A stretch of DNA of 64,000 nucleotides, taken from NCBI GenBank assembly GCA_964463695.1, contig CAYXCZ010000001.1:186001-250000 (forward strand). The letters are read 5' to 3'. Shown here piece by piece: positions 18,386 through 26,647 of the stretch. Positions within the stretch are counted from its first letter, which is position 1. Each line of letters opens with the position of its first letter. The DNA is from JALNZU01 sp964463695 (GTDB taxonomy: Bacteria; Bacteroidota; Bacteroidia; Bacteroidales; F082). Position numbers and translations under genes: made by a program. The notes beneath the pieces were generated by a model that was not told the DNA's origin, searched no databases, and worked only from the letters and a program-made list of their open reading frames with translations.

Positions 18386-18537
18386 TTTTCTTGAAGACAA
18401 TTTCTAAGTCCATTATCAGAAACTTATTTCAAGCGAAACTGAGACTACTACAAATGTGATTGAATAATCATAAAATACACATCAGTCAAATGTGGTTAGG
18501 AATTGTGAAAGATTAGGTGATATTTTACAACCCCTAA

Positions 18538-20940
18538 CTAAACAGATGCCAGGCGAAGTAAATCAGAAAAAACGCCTCTTGCGGTAACCTCAGCTCCTGC
18601 TCCTGCTCCTCTTATAACCAGAGGATGTTCACCGTAGGCTTCAGTATAAATCTCAAAAATTGAATCTGCCCCACTGAGTGATCCCAAATCAGATTTGGAA
18701 GAGATACGATCAAGTTTTACTTCCAGACGACCAGTTACCGAATCCAATTCCCCAACATACCGAAGAACTTCATCCTGATTTAATTGTTCCTTTATCGACT
18801 CAAACCAGGCATTAAGCTCCTCATAATGAGTGATAAACTCTTCTTTTGTCATTTCATGTCTCAGAGAAGCCGGGATGAGACTCTCGATATGAACATCTTG
18901 AAAATTAACATTCAAATCGAGCTCACGAGCCAAAATCAGGAGTTTTCGCCCTACATCTTTACCTGACAAATCTTCCCGTGGATCGGGTTCGGTTAATCCC
19001 TTTTCAATGGCTTCTTTTAAAACAGAAAAAAATGGTAGTTTGCTTTCAGAGTATTTATTGAAGATATAACTTAACGAGCCTGAGAAAACTCCACGAATTT
19101 TATAAATAAAATCGCCTGATGCATGAAGCAGTTTGATGGTATCAATTAAAGGTAAGCCAGCTCCTACGTTCGTTTCATAATAAAACTGCCGGTGGTTGTT
19201 CTGCAATTGCTCCCGAAATGTGTTGTACCAACCCATCTCAAAAGTATTTGCATGCTTGTTGGAGGCAACAATATCACACCCGTTCTGGATAAAAAGCGGA
19301 TAGTCTTCTGCCAGTTTTACACTTGCAGTGTTATCAACAACAACAACATTTTCAAGGTGTTGCTTCGAAATATAACTAAAGATATCATCAATGGAGTAAT
19401 CTGTAACTCCTTCTCTTTCCAGTGTTTCAAGCCATTTTTCTCCTAAATCATGTGACCGCAACAGCAGCTTTTTTGAATCACATATCCCAAAAATATTTAT
19501 CAATAACCCACGACGTTCTTTAATCCTGACCTTCGACTTCACGAGTTGATTTAACAGGGTTTTCCCAACATTGCCTTTGCCAAACAGGAAGACATTCAAT
19601 CTCTTTGTCGCACCAAAAATGTGACCATGAATAATATTGACGGCTTTACGCATTTGCTGCTTACTTACAACCAATGAGATATGATCCCCGTTAATGGTAT
19701 TTGCCATCAAAATTGGCTTGATGTTATTTCTGTTTAAGGAGCTGTAAGCGATATCGAGAAACTGCAAATTTCGGCTTATGATGGAAATCACTGCGACTTC
19801 CTTATTGATCGTTATATCATTAATATCCTGAAGTTCAATCTCTTTATAAAACTCCTGATTCAAAGCCTTTGATGCCAGCTTTGAATGCTCTGCATCAATA
19901 ATGAAACCAATACCCCGTTCGGAAGAAGCCTGTGAAATAATCCTTACACTGATACCTGCAGCACTTAACGCACTGAAAATTCTCCCGTCGATGCCAACCT
20001 TTCCAAGCAAACCCCTCCCTTCAATACTTACAAGCGCTACATCCTGAATAGCAGAAATTGCTTTTATTCCTTTACCATCGCCTTCCTCATCAATGAATGT
20101 CCCCGGATCACCGGGATTAAAGGAGTTCAAAATCCGAATTGGGATTTTCTTTTCGATAAGTGGCAGTATTGTTTTCGCATGTAAAATATGCATCCCGAAA
20201 TTGGCCAGCTCATTGGCCTCCCTGAATGATAAATGACGAATAATCTGCGCATCGGGAACAATAGAGGGATTAGCGGTATATAAACCATTTACATTCGTCC
20301 AGTTCTGAACTTCAGAAGCCTCGAGAAAACTCGCAACCAGTGTTGCCGTATAATTACTGCCATTTCTCCCTAAGGTTGTTGTTTGATTGTTAAGATTTGA
20401 GCCAATGAAACCTGTTACAACTTCAATAGTATCAGGTTCATTATCAGCAAAAAATTTTTGGAAGTTCTCACGCGAAAGCTCTTGAAGAACTTGTGCTGAG
20501 CCATACTTCTGATCGGTTTTTATCAAATTACGCGCATCGACAAAACGTGCCTTAAAACCTCTTTCCTGTAAAAGATGCACTATAGTCCGGCAGCTGATCA
20601 GTTCACCATAAGCAAGCAACTGATCTTTAATCTTTAACGAATACTCACCCAAAAGCGCCACACCTTCAAGCATTCTGCTGATAGAATATCGTTCATCAGC
20701 CAGGTTAAATTGCGGTGTGTGTGCCACCTGATAATTAAAAAACACATCAAATTCTTGCTGATAATCATCACCTGAAGCAGCCAGGTGAATCATTTTCTCA
20801 AGAATATCAGTGGCATCAGCGCGTGCTGATAAAACAACGAAAATTTTTGATATTCGTGCCGCCGATTCAATAATCTGTAATGTACTTTCAAGGGGAAGGC
20901 CGTTAGCCAGCGATTTACCTCCAAATTTTAAGACTTTCAT
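18538..20940 (-). CDS. thrA: Bifunctional aspartokinase/homoserine dehydrogenase
   Basis: An 800-residue fusion that catalyses the first and third steps from aspartate to homoserine. The N-terminal aspartokinase starts 'MKVLKFGGKSLANG', then 'TLGRNGSNYTATLVA', followed by ACT regulatory sequence ('VALVSIEGRGLLGKVGIDG'). The homoserine dehydrogenase begins near residue 445 with the nucleotide-binding 'LFGKGNVGKT' and has 'TNVGAGLPLI' and 'GVFSGSLSYIFN'. The ATG at 20940 is 13 bases after metX and places the start at the conserved kinase N-terminus. Its position after metY and metX puts homoserine supply under the methionine leader. Confidence 0.95.
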   Translation of the reverse strand: MKVLKFGGKSLANGLPLESTLQIIESAARISKIFVVLSARADATDILEKMIHLAASGDDYQQEFDVFFNYQVAHTPQFNLADERYSISRMLEGVALLGEYSLKIKDQLLAYGELISCRTIVHLLQERGFKARFVDARNLIKTDQKYGSAQVLQELSRENFQKFFADNEPDTIEVVTGFIGSNLNNQTTTLGRNGSNYTATLVASFLEASEVQNWTNVNGLYTANPSIVPDAQIIRHLSFREANELANFGMHILHAKTILPLIEKKIPIRILNSFNPGDPGTFIDEEGDGKGIKAISAIQDVALVSIEGRGLLGKVGIDGRIFSALSAAGISVRIISQASSERGIGFIIDAEHSKLASKALNQEFYKEIELQDINDITINKEVAVISIISRNLQFLDIAYSSLNRNNIKPILMANTINGDHISLVVSKQQMRKAVNIIHGHIFGATKRLNVFLFGKGNVGKTLLNQLVKSKVRIKERRGLLINIFGICDSKKLLLRSHDLGEKWLETLEREGVTDYSIDDIFSYISKQHLENVVVVDNTASVKLAEDYPLFIQNGCDIVASNKHANTFEMGWYNTFREQLQNNHRQFYYETNVGAGLPLIDTIKLLHASGDFIYKIRGVFSGSLSYIFNKYSESKLPFFSVLKEAIEKGLTEPDPREDLSGKDVGRKLLILARELDLNVNFQDVHIESLIPASLRHEMTKEEFITHYEELNAWFESIKEQLNQDEVLRYVGELDSVTGRLEVKLDRISSKSDLGSLSGADSIFEIYTEAYGEHPLVIRGAGAGAEVTARGVFSDLLRLASV

Positions 20941-20953
20941 GCTTTTAATTCTC

Positions 20954-21991
20954 TTATAATATTGATTCGCAATAATTGGAATATTCTGATTTTTCAAGCT
21001 GATCCGTTTCCTGGAAAACATCTTGTAGCAAATTGGTAAGCTGCCCGAATTCAATCAGAAAGCTATCATGACCATGAATTGAAACTATTTCGCGGTAACT
21101 CACATCGCAACCATTCTGTTTCATAACAGCAACTGTATCTTTGTTTTCAGCCGGCTGAAAAAACAAATCGGAATCAACCCCTATCATAATCACACGCGCC
21201 TTTATAAGCGAAACCACCTGTTGAAACCCTCCCCTGTCTTTACCAATATCCAGCGAACTGAGGTAATGTGTCATCAAAAGATAAGCATCAAGATTGAAGC
21301 GATTTCTGAGTTTTTCTCCATGATGCAATAGCCAGGTTTCAATGTTAAACAATCCATTGGAAGCATTAATACTCCTGTCAAATTTCATCTTTAGCGATTC
21401 GGGTGTTCTGTAGAACATCATGGCCATCATACGCGCATCGTGCAGTGGGTCAGAGGAGTGTATCAAAATTTGCTCCTGCACTTTGTTGTGTGCCAGCACC
21501 CAGTCAGTCGCCTTCCAGTCGGTAGCCACTGGTATTATTGTTTGAACATAATCGGGAAATGTGGCTGCTATTTCCCAACAAATGCCGCCACCCAACGAAC
21601 CGCCTATTGCTACAAACAGCTGACTTACACCAATTTCCCGTAGAAGGTTTACGAAAAGCCTAGCAATATCCCTCACGTTTAAATTTCTGTATTGCGCATA
21701 AGTGGCTTTTTCATCCGAATGATAACCATTGCCGGGAATATTGATTCCAATTACAGTAAATTTTGATAAAGAAATGAGTCTGTCCTCTCCTATCAGATCA
21801 TTCCACCAACCCTTCTCACCGGTAATTGTTGAATTGCCCGTAAGTGCGTGACAAACCAGAACAACCGGCTTTTTCTCTTCCAGGGCTGGCCCGAAAACTT
21901 CATATGATAATACAAGCTCAGGAAACAAGGTACCATTGAAGGATTGAAATTGCTTTTGGGTATGAAACTTCAGATTCTTACTCTTCGACAT
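20954..21991 (-). CDS. metX: Homoserine O-acetyltransferase
   Basis: A 345-residue alpha/beta-hydrolase-fold acyltransferase that transfers acetyl from acetyl-CoA to homoserine, the first committed step to methionine. The nucleophile is Ser132 in 'GGSLGGG'. Later parts of the triad are the Asp in 'IGVDSDLFF' and the His in 'IHGHDSFLIE'; 'HALTGNS' and 'NIPGNGYHS' are family landmarks. It lies 10 bases after metY and 13 before thrA, so the three form one operon. The acyl donor (acetyl, not succinyl) is inferred from family and context. Confidence 0.93.
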   Translation of the reverse strand: MSKSKNLKFHTQKQFQSFNGTLFPELVLSYEVFGPALEEKKPVVLVCHALTGNSTITGEKGWWNDLIGEDRLISLSKFTVIGINIPGNGYHSDEKATYAQYRNLNVRDIARLFVNLLREIGVSQLFVAIGGSLGGGICWEIAATFPDYVQTIIPVATDWKATDWVLAHNKVQEQILIHSSDPLHDARMMAMMFYRTPESLKMKFDRSINASNGLFNIETWLLHHGEKLRNRFNLDAYLLMTHYLSSLDIGKDRGGFQQVVSLIKARVIMIGVDSDLFFQPAENKDTVAVMKQNGCDVSYREIVSIHGHDSFLIEFGQLTNLLQDVFQETDQLEKSEYSNYCESIL

Positions 21992-22001
21992 AAAAAAAGT
22001 T

Positions 22002-23273
22002 TTAGGCGGTGATTGCGTTATTCAGATCTGTGATCAGGTCGTTGATGTTTTCTATTCCTACAGAAACACGGATAAGATCTGGTGTTACACCTGATGCAAG
22101 TTGTTCGCTGTCTGACAATTGCTGATGTGTAGTGCTGGCCGGGTGGATGATCAGCGACTTGGTATCACCGATATTGGCAAGCAACGAGAAAAGTTTTGTG
22201 GTATTGACAACCTTACATGCTGCTTCATAACCGCCTTTTAGTCCAAATGTTAGCAAGCCACTTTGTCCCGAAGGAAGATATTTTTCAACCAGATGATAGG
22301 TAGGATGGGTAGGTAATCCCGGGTAATTCACCCAAGAAACCTCAGGGTGTTGCTCGAGCCATTGAGCAAGTTTAAGGGCATTTTCTGAATGTCGGATTAT
22401 ACGAAGTGGCAAAGTTTCTAAGCCTTGTATTAATTGAAAAGCGTTGAACGGACTGGCAGCCGCACCAAGATCCCTCAAGCCTTCAAGACGTAGTTTAGCA
22501 ATGAAAGCCGCTTTCCCCAAAGCCTCAGTCAATATCAATCCATGAAATCCTGGATTAGGAGAGGTGAACTCAGGAAATTTTCCATTCGACCAATCGAACT
22601 TGCCGGAATCAACCACTGCTCCGCCCAAAGAAGTACCTTGACCGCCAATATATTTGGTTAATGAGTAAACAATGATATCCGCACCAAAGTCAATTGGCTT
22701 GCATAAGTAGGGAGTGGCTACTGTATTATCTACAATCAAAGGAACACCAGCTTCGTGTGCATAATCAGCAATCTTCTCAATATCAAGAAGATTCAACTTT
22801 GGATTACCCAAGGTCTCGATAAAAACAGCCCGTGTATTTTCTTTCACAGCTTTCTTAAAATTCTCAGGATCTGTCGGATCTACGAAATCTGTATGGATTC
22901 CATATCTCCGCAAAGTCACCTGAAGCAAGTTCCAGGTTCCGCCATATAAATGTGAAGAGGCAACGATATGATCTCCATTCTTTAAAAGGGTGAGTAATGT
23001 TGTTGCTATGGCTGCTGCACCACTCGCAAAAACAACTGATCCAATTCCTCCATCCAGTGCAGTTAACCGTTGCTCCAATATATCATTGGTAGGATTATTC
23101 AGCCTTGTATAAATAAACCCTGACTCAGCCAAAGAAAAAAGATTCGCAGCATGTTGTGCACTTTTAAACACATACGAAGTTGTCTGATAAATTGGAACTG
23201 CGCGTGTTCCTTCTGTGCGGTTTGTATCATGCCCTGCATGAAGTGCCTCTGTTTCAAATTGATAATGTGACAT
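22002..23273 (-). CDS. metY: O-acetylhomoserine sulfhydrylase (aminocarboxypropyltransferase)
   Basis: A 423-residue Cys/Met-metabolism PLP enzyme. It condenses O-acetylhomoserine with sulfide (or methanethiol) to give homocysteine (or methionine). The PLP lysine is K207 in 'YSLTKYIGGQGTS'. 'VFASGAAAIATTLL' forms the phosphate loop and 'FIETLGNPKLN' and 'VDNTVATPYL' are family blocks. Length and sequence favour MetY over cystathionine synthases. First structural gene of metY-metX-thrA, about 20 bases after the second attenuator. Confidence 0.94.
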   Translation of the reverse strand: MSHYQFETEALHAGHDTNRTEGTRAVPIYQTTSYVFKSAQHAANLFSLAESGFIYTRLNNPTNDILEQRLTALDGGIGSVVFASGAAAIATTLLTLLKNGDHIVASSHLYGGTWNLLQVTLRRYGIHTDFVDPTDPENFKKAVKENTRAVFIETLGNPKLNLLDIEKIADYAHEAGVPLIVDNTVATPYLCKPIDFGADIIVYSLTKYIGGQGTSLGGAVVDSGKFDWSNGKFPEFTSPNPGFHGLILTEALGKAAFIAKLRLEGLRDLGAAASPFNAFQLIQGLETLPLRIIRHSENALKLAQWLEQHPEVSWVNYPGLPTHPTYHLVEKYLPSGQSGLLTFGLKGGYEAACKVVNTTKLFSLLANIGDTKSLIIHPASTTHQQLSDSEQLASGVTPDLIRVSVGIENINDLITDLNNAITA

Positions 23274-23292
23274 AATTGTTTGTTTATTTGAT

Positions 23293-23326
23293 AAAAAAAC
23301 CTCCCCGGCAAATTGCAGAAGAGGCT
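23293..23326 (-). terminator. Terminator hairpin of the second methionine attenuator
   Basis: On the minus strand AGCCTCTTC (23326-23318) can pair with GGGGAGGTT (23306-23298, some G-T pairs), and a T run follows to 23293, 20 bases before the metY ATG. The 5' arm also belongs to a competing 12-bp pairing: GCAGAAG-CGAGGCT at 23366-23353 with AGCCTCTTCTGC at 23326-23315, with a two-base bulge. That longer helix would act as the antiterminator. Confidence 0.7.
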
Positions 23327-23350
23327 TAACTGGTTACTATTCATTTATTC

Positions 23351-23443
23351 TCAGCCTCGCTTCTGCAATAAAACACACATCCACATCATATCCGACATAG
23401 ATTGCATTGTTGTCATTACCGAATTCAAACTATATTTTTTCAT
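23351..23443 (-). CDS. Second methionine leader peptide (30 aa, 7 Met)
   Basis: A 30-codon ORF starting ATG AAA AAA and ending TGA at 23353-23351. Met occurs at positions 1, 10, 13, 16, 19, 20 and 22, with a cluster 'SMSDMMWM' shortly before the end. The last five codons overlap the antiterminator 5' arm (23366-23353). A ribosome that finishes the ORF would cover that arm and allow the terminator; one stalled at the Met cluster would leave it free. This is the classic logic of ribosome-mediated attenuation with Met-tRNA as signal. It begins 19 bases after the T run of the first attenuator. The mechanism is inferred. Confidence 0.75.
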   Translation of the reverse strand: MKKYSLNSVMTTMQSMSDMMWMCVLLQKRG

Positions 23444-23462
23444 TTCTTCGTTTGCTTAAAAT

Positions 23463-23495
23463 AAAAAACCCTCGTCAATTTCTGACGAGGGTTTT
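23463..23495 (-). terminator. Terminator hairpin of the first methionine attenuator
   Basis: A perfect 9-bp stem, CCCTCGTCA/TGACGAGGG (plus-strand 23469-23477 with 23483-23491), extended by A-T pairs and followed on the minus strand by a T run at 23468-23463. Its 5' arm (CCTCGTCAG, 23490-23482) can alternatively pair with CTGACGTGG (23532-23524), which overlaps the stop codon of the first leader peptide. Confidence 0.85.
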
Positions 23496-23528
23496 CATAT
23501 ATATTTTGCATATCAATATGATTCCACG

Positions 23529-23582
23529 TCAGGATCGCTCCTGCATCATCATGGACATCATATTCACTGCTGTTAATTTCAT
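23529..23582 (-). CDS. First methionine leader peptide (17 aa, 6 Met)
   Basis: An 18-codon ORF encoding MKLTAVNMMSMMMQERS, six Met in 17 residues, five of them within six positions (M8, M9, M11-M13). The end of the ORF is folded into CAGGA-GCGA-TCCTG (23543-23530), a hairpin with a GNRA loop. The stop codon sits in CTGACG, which is complementary to the 5' arm of the terminator at 23463-23495. A ribosome stalled on the Met codons would melt the small hairpin and free the antiterminator. The ORF is about 12 bases downstream of the predicted transcription start. Confidence 0.75.
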   Translation of the reverse strand: MKLTAVNMMSMMMQERS

Positions 23583-23600
23583 TTTCTATTTTTGAGATTG

Positions 23601-23629
23601 CAAAGAAACAACTTTTTTTTAATTGCCAA
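23601..23629 (-). promoter_or_regulatory. Predicted promoter of the met operon
   Basis: On the minus strand TTGG (23629-23626) and TTTCTTTG (23608-23601, one mismatch to TAnnTTTG) are 17 bases apart. Transcription would start near 23594, just before the first leader peptide. Confidence 0.5.
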
Positions 23630-23638
23630 CTACAGTCG

Positions 23639-23668
23639 AAAAAAAAAGCCCAACATCATTGGGCTTTT
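23639..23668 (-). terminator. Terminator between the sigma-factor and met-operon transcripts
   Basis: AGCCCAA (23647-23653) pairs with TTGGGCT (23659-23665), flanked by A and T runs. It ends the sigma-factor transcript upstream of the met promoter and could act in both directions. Confidence 0.75.
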
Positions 23669-23768
23669 ATGAAACACTATATTTATAAACACTTAAAATC
23701 TGATCAGCTTGAAAGTTCTTCAACTCATTGTTTAACTTTTCAAAATTATAATTCAACAAATTTCCAAA

Positions 23769-24278
23769 CTAAACCGGCTGGTATTCCTTCAGATTTTCCA
23801 TTAGTTTTTTTCTGCTGTAGAAAATCCTGCTTTTTACAGTGCCAATGGTAAGATTTAAATCATCAGCTATTTCTTTGTATTTGAATCCATCGTTGTACAT
23901 ATCGAAGGCACGACGGAAATCCTTATCAAGAGCCTCTATTCCTTTTGTTAACTCCTTAGTTGCAATGATTGACTCGGGATTAAACTCTGTATCATTTGTT
24001 ACCGAATTGATATGGAATAAATTATCTGATTGATCAATAAATGTCTTTGACTTTTTTGCCCTGCGGTAGTTATTGATGAAGATATTCTTCATGATGGTAT
24101 AAACCCAGGCTTTGAAATTATTCTGGTTTACATATTTATCGCGATTCACCAATGCCTTCAAAAAAGTTTCCTGTAAGAGGTCTTTTGCGTCATCTTCGTT
24201 ACCGGTAAGTTGTTTGGCAAATACTTCAAGATACTTTTGCATTGCCGTGAGGTTATAGTTGAATTCAATTGCTGTCAT
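23769..24278 (-). CDS. ECF-type RNA polymerase sigma factor
   Basis: A 169-residue sigma-70 factor with only regions 2 and 4. Region 2 includes 'DDAKDLLQETFLKAL' and 'NFKAWVYTIMKNIFINNYRR'; region 4 has 'YKEIADDLNLTIGTVKSRIFYSRKKL'. No anti-sigma gene is adjacent. The promoter at 24306-24334 is overlaid by one of a set of TTRAACAA repeats. Downstream of the CarH-like regulator and acyl-CoA ligase on the same strand, but with its own 359-base upstream region. Confidence 0.9.
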   Translation of the reverse strand: MTAIEFNYNLTAMQKYLEVFAKQLTGNEDDAKDLLQETFLKALVNRDKYVNQNNFKAWVYTIMKNIFINNYRRAKKSKTFIDQSDNLFHINSVTNDTEFNPESIIATKELTKGIEALDKDFRRAFDMYNDGFKYKEIADDLNLTIGTVKSRIFYSRKKLMENLKEYQPV

Positions 24279-24637
24279 GATGATTTTTGTTTAATGTTTA
24301 TGATGCAAAGTTAAACAAGAAATTAGTTTTGTCAAGCCTTTTTGCAAAATAATTAAACAAAATATTCATAAAAAAACTTATGTACATGTTTATCAACATT
24401 ATATATAATTAAATAAATCGTTTAAAATGCATTTTGTTGAACAAAGTGTATGTGATTAATAGATTTTAAAGGGCAAATTGTTAAACAAACTGTGTAAACT
24501 GAGCAAATAAATCCTCCTAAATGTTGAGATGCTTCAACAAAAGTTTAAACAAAAAGCATTCTTCCTTTAGTTAGAATGGGTGTTTAATAAAAGGAATAAG
24601 GAAATCTGACAGCAAAAAATTGCTTGAACAAGAATAT
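24279..24637 (-). promoter_or_regulatory. Sigma-factor upstream region with repeated TTRAACAA boxes
   Basis: A 359-base gene-free, AT-rich region. The sigma-factor promoter is TAACTTTG (minus strand, 24313-24306) with TTGAC 17 bases upstream. Plus-strand TTRAACAA boxes begin at 24311, 24353, 24437, 24481, 24545 and 24624, and one opposite copy is at 24287-24294. Spacings of 42, 84, 44 and 64 bases are near whole helical turns; the last (79) is not. The box at 24311 overlaps the -7 element, so binding there should block the promoter. Confidence 0.6.
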
Positions 24638-26560
24638 CTATTTAACAAAATACTTTTCGGCAACACTTAGATTATGTTGATTGTTGCTTTTTAACCCTTC
24701 CTGACTAAACAGTGCTTCCACAGGCTTTTTATAATTCTCAAGTACTTTATGCCGAACCATCTTCAGCGTTGAGTTAATCATCAGGTTCTGCTCAGTAAAT
24801 GCTTCATTTGCAATCACAAAAGAGCTCGGAATCCAGATCTCAGGAAATTGGTCTTTATATGCAGGATGGGTTTTAAATCTTTGAATATCCTGTTCAATCA
24901 GACGAATAAGCATTTCAGGAGTGCTCAGTACTTGCTGCGCTATTAATCGTCTGATTTTTTCTTCAACAAGGGTCACAACAGCAACTGTATAGGGTTTCAT
25001 ATCGTTATAAACCATTACTTGCTGTGTGAATTCAGCGCAATTAATAATTGCCTCTTCAACCCCTTCAGGAGAATATTTTTCGCCATTAGCTGAAATCAGT
25101 AAGGCCTTTTCCCTTCCAACAACGACCAGAAAACCATCCTCATCAAAATATCCTAAATCACCGGTATACAACCAGTTATCAACTATCGATTCGCTGGTGG
25201 CATGCTCATTCAGGTAATAACCTTTCATCACATTGTTGCCTCGGATAATAATCTGTCCTTTTTTTCCGACAGGAAGTTCGTTACCTGCTCCGTCGATAAT
25301 TTTGCATTCAACATTGGGAATAACTTTGCCCGATGTACCCAACTTATAAGTTCCGGGTGTGTTGGCCGAAATGATAGGAGTAGCCTCAGTGAGGCCATAG
25401 CCTTGAAAAACAGGAACTCCAACTGCCGAAAAAAACTGCTGCTGCGAAATATCCAACAACGCTCCTCCCCCAACGCAAAAGCGGATACTATTACCAAAAA
25501 CACCCTGAAGTTTCTTAAATATCAATTGGTAGGCAAGCCAATAAATAATCTTTTTCTGTAGTGCTACACCTTTAACCCTTTGATATCCATTACCCTTAAT
25601 TTCGATTCCGGCTTTCAATCCCGAATCAAATATTTTCTTTATCAACCCGCCTTTTGCCGCTACTCCATCTTTCATTTTCGACATGAAATTTCCGGTAAGA
25701 GCAGGAACTGTTAATATGAAATGTGGGTTTGCTTCTTTCAGGTTGATTGGAATATTCTTCAAGGCATTCTTGCTTCCCCCGCGGGCATCAACAAAGTAAA
25801 TCGACAAGCCTTTGACAGCACTTGCATAAATACCAACTGTATGGGCAAATGAATGGTCGAGCGGTAAAATGATCAACAGGCGGTCGCGTTGCTGCACATC
25901 AAAAAACTGCATAGCATCCGAACTATTCGCATAATAATTCAAATGCGTGAGCATGATTCCCTTTGGATTTCCCGTCGTTCCTGAAGTATATGAAATAGTA
26001 ACAACCTGATCTTCTTTTATTTTACTCTCGACTTCGGCAAGAACTGAAGCAGGCAGGTTTTTGCCATGAGCATACAAATCGCTAACGATAAGCACCGAAT
26101 CTAAATCAATGCCTTTTTCATTTAACAGCTTATAATAGGGTTTCAGATCCTCATCCATGAAAATAATCTTCAAACGCGTCAGCTGCTCCTGACAAACACT
26201 CACGAGTGCTTTTTCAATTGTATTGGCCGAAACAACCAACCCTTTACAATCAGCATGATCAATGCGAAAATGGATTTCCTCAGGCAACAGCTTTATCGAC
26301 AGTGGCACATTCACACAGCCTGCCATCAATATTCCGTACTCCGTTATCACCCAATCGTTCCTACCTTCAGCCAGCAGAGCTATCCTGTCGTTGAACTGAA
26401 AGCCATGTTCCAGCAAAGCCAATGCGAAATGGGAAGATTTCTCCAGAACCTCGGAGAATGATTGAGTAAACCATCCTTCATCCGATTTTTGACTCAGATA
26501 TGGTGATGTTGAAAATCGGTGAGCCGCATCCCGCAGCAGTTGAATTACAGTACGTTGCAT
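24638..26560 (-). CDS. Long-chain acyl-CoA ligase (AMP-binding)
   Basis: A 640-residue ANL-superfamily enzyme that should activate a fatty acid with ATP to acyl-AMP and then acyl-CoA. The P-loop-like motif 'SYTSGTTGNPKGIM' is near residue 195. The A5-type 'GYGLTEATP' and the motif 'YTGDLGYFDEDGFL' are present; the C-terminal subdomain includes 'KALLISANGEKYSPEGVEE'. Length fits FadD/LACS proteins. It sits between the CarH-like regulator gene and the sigma-factor gene on the same strand, 87 bases after the regulator. Confidence 0.9.
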   Translation of the reverse strand: MQRTVIQLLRDAAHRFSTSPYLSQKSDEGWFTQSFSEVLEKSSHFALALLEHGFQFNDRIALLAEGRNDWVITEYGILMAGCVNVPLSIKLLPEEIHFRIDHADCKGLVVSANTIEKALVSVCQEQLTRLKIIFMDEDLKPYYKLLNEKGIDLDSVLIVSDLYAHGKNLPASVLAEVESKIKEDQVVTISYTSGTTGNPKGIMLTHLNYYANSSDAMQFFDVQQRDRLLIILPLDHSFAHTVGIYASAVKGLSIYFVDARGGSKNALKNIPINLKEANPHFILTVPALTGNFMSKMKDGVAAKGGLIKKIFDSGLKAGIEIKGNGYQRVKGVALQKKIIYWLAYQLIFKKLQGVFGNSIRFCVGGGALLDISQQQFFSAVGVPVFQGYGLTEATPIISANTPGTYKLGTSGKVIPNVECKIIDGAGNELPVGKKGQIIIRGNNVMKGYYLNEHATSESIVDNWLYTGDLGYFDEDGFLVVVGREKALLISANGEKYSPEGVEEAIINCAEFTQQVMVYNDMKPYTVAVVTLVEEKIRRLIAQQVLSTPEMLIRLIEQDIQRFKTHPAYKDQFPEIWIPSSFVIANEAFTEQNLMINSTLKMVRHKVLENYKKPVEALFSQEGLKSNNQHNLSVAEKYFVK

Positions 26561-26647
26561 GAAATACCCTTATTTAGGGCTGCAAGTTAACGAAAATGCA
26601 TTTTTGATAGGCAATTTTCCCTTAACTTATTCTGTAAATAAAGGGCT

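Noticed and set aside
20941..21054. Longer thrA start at 21054.
   Set aside because: It would overlap metX, and the extra 38 residues match nothing before the conserved 'MKVLKFGG' start.
23274..23629. SAM riboswitch or T-box in front of metY.
   Set aside because: No SAM-I/SAM-II core or T-box sequence is seen, and the two Met-rich ORFs with alternative helices explain the region better.
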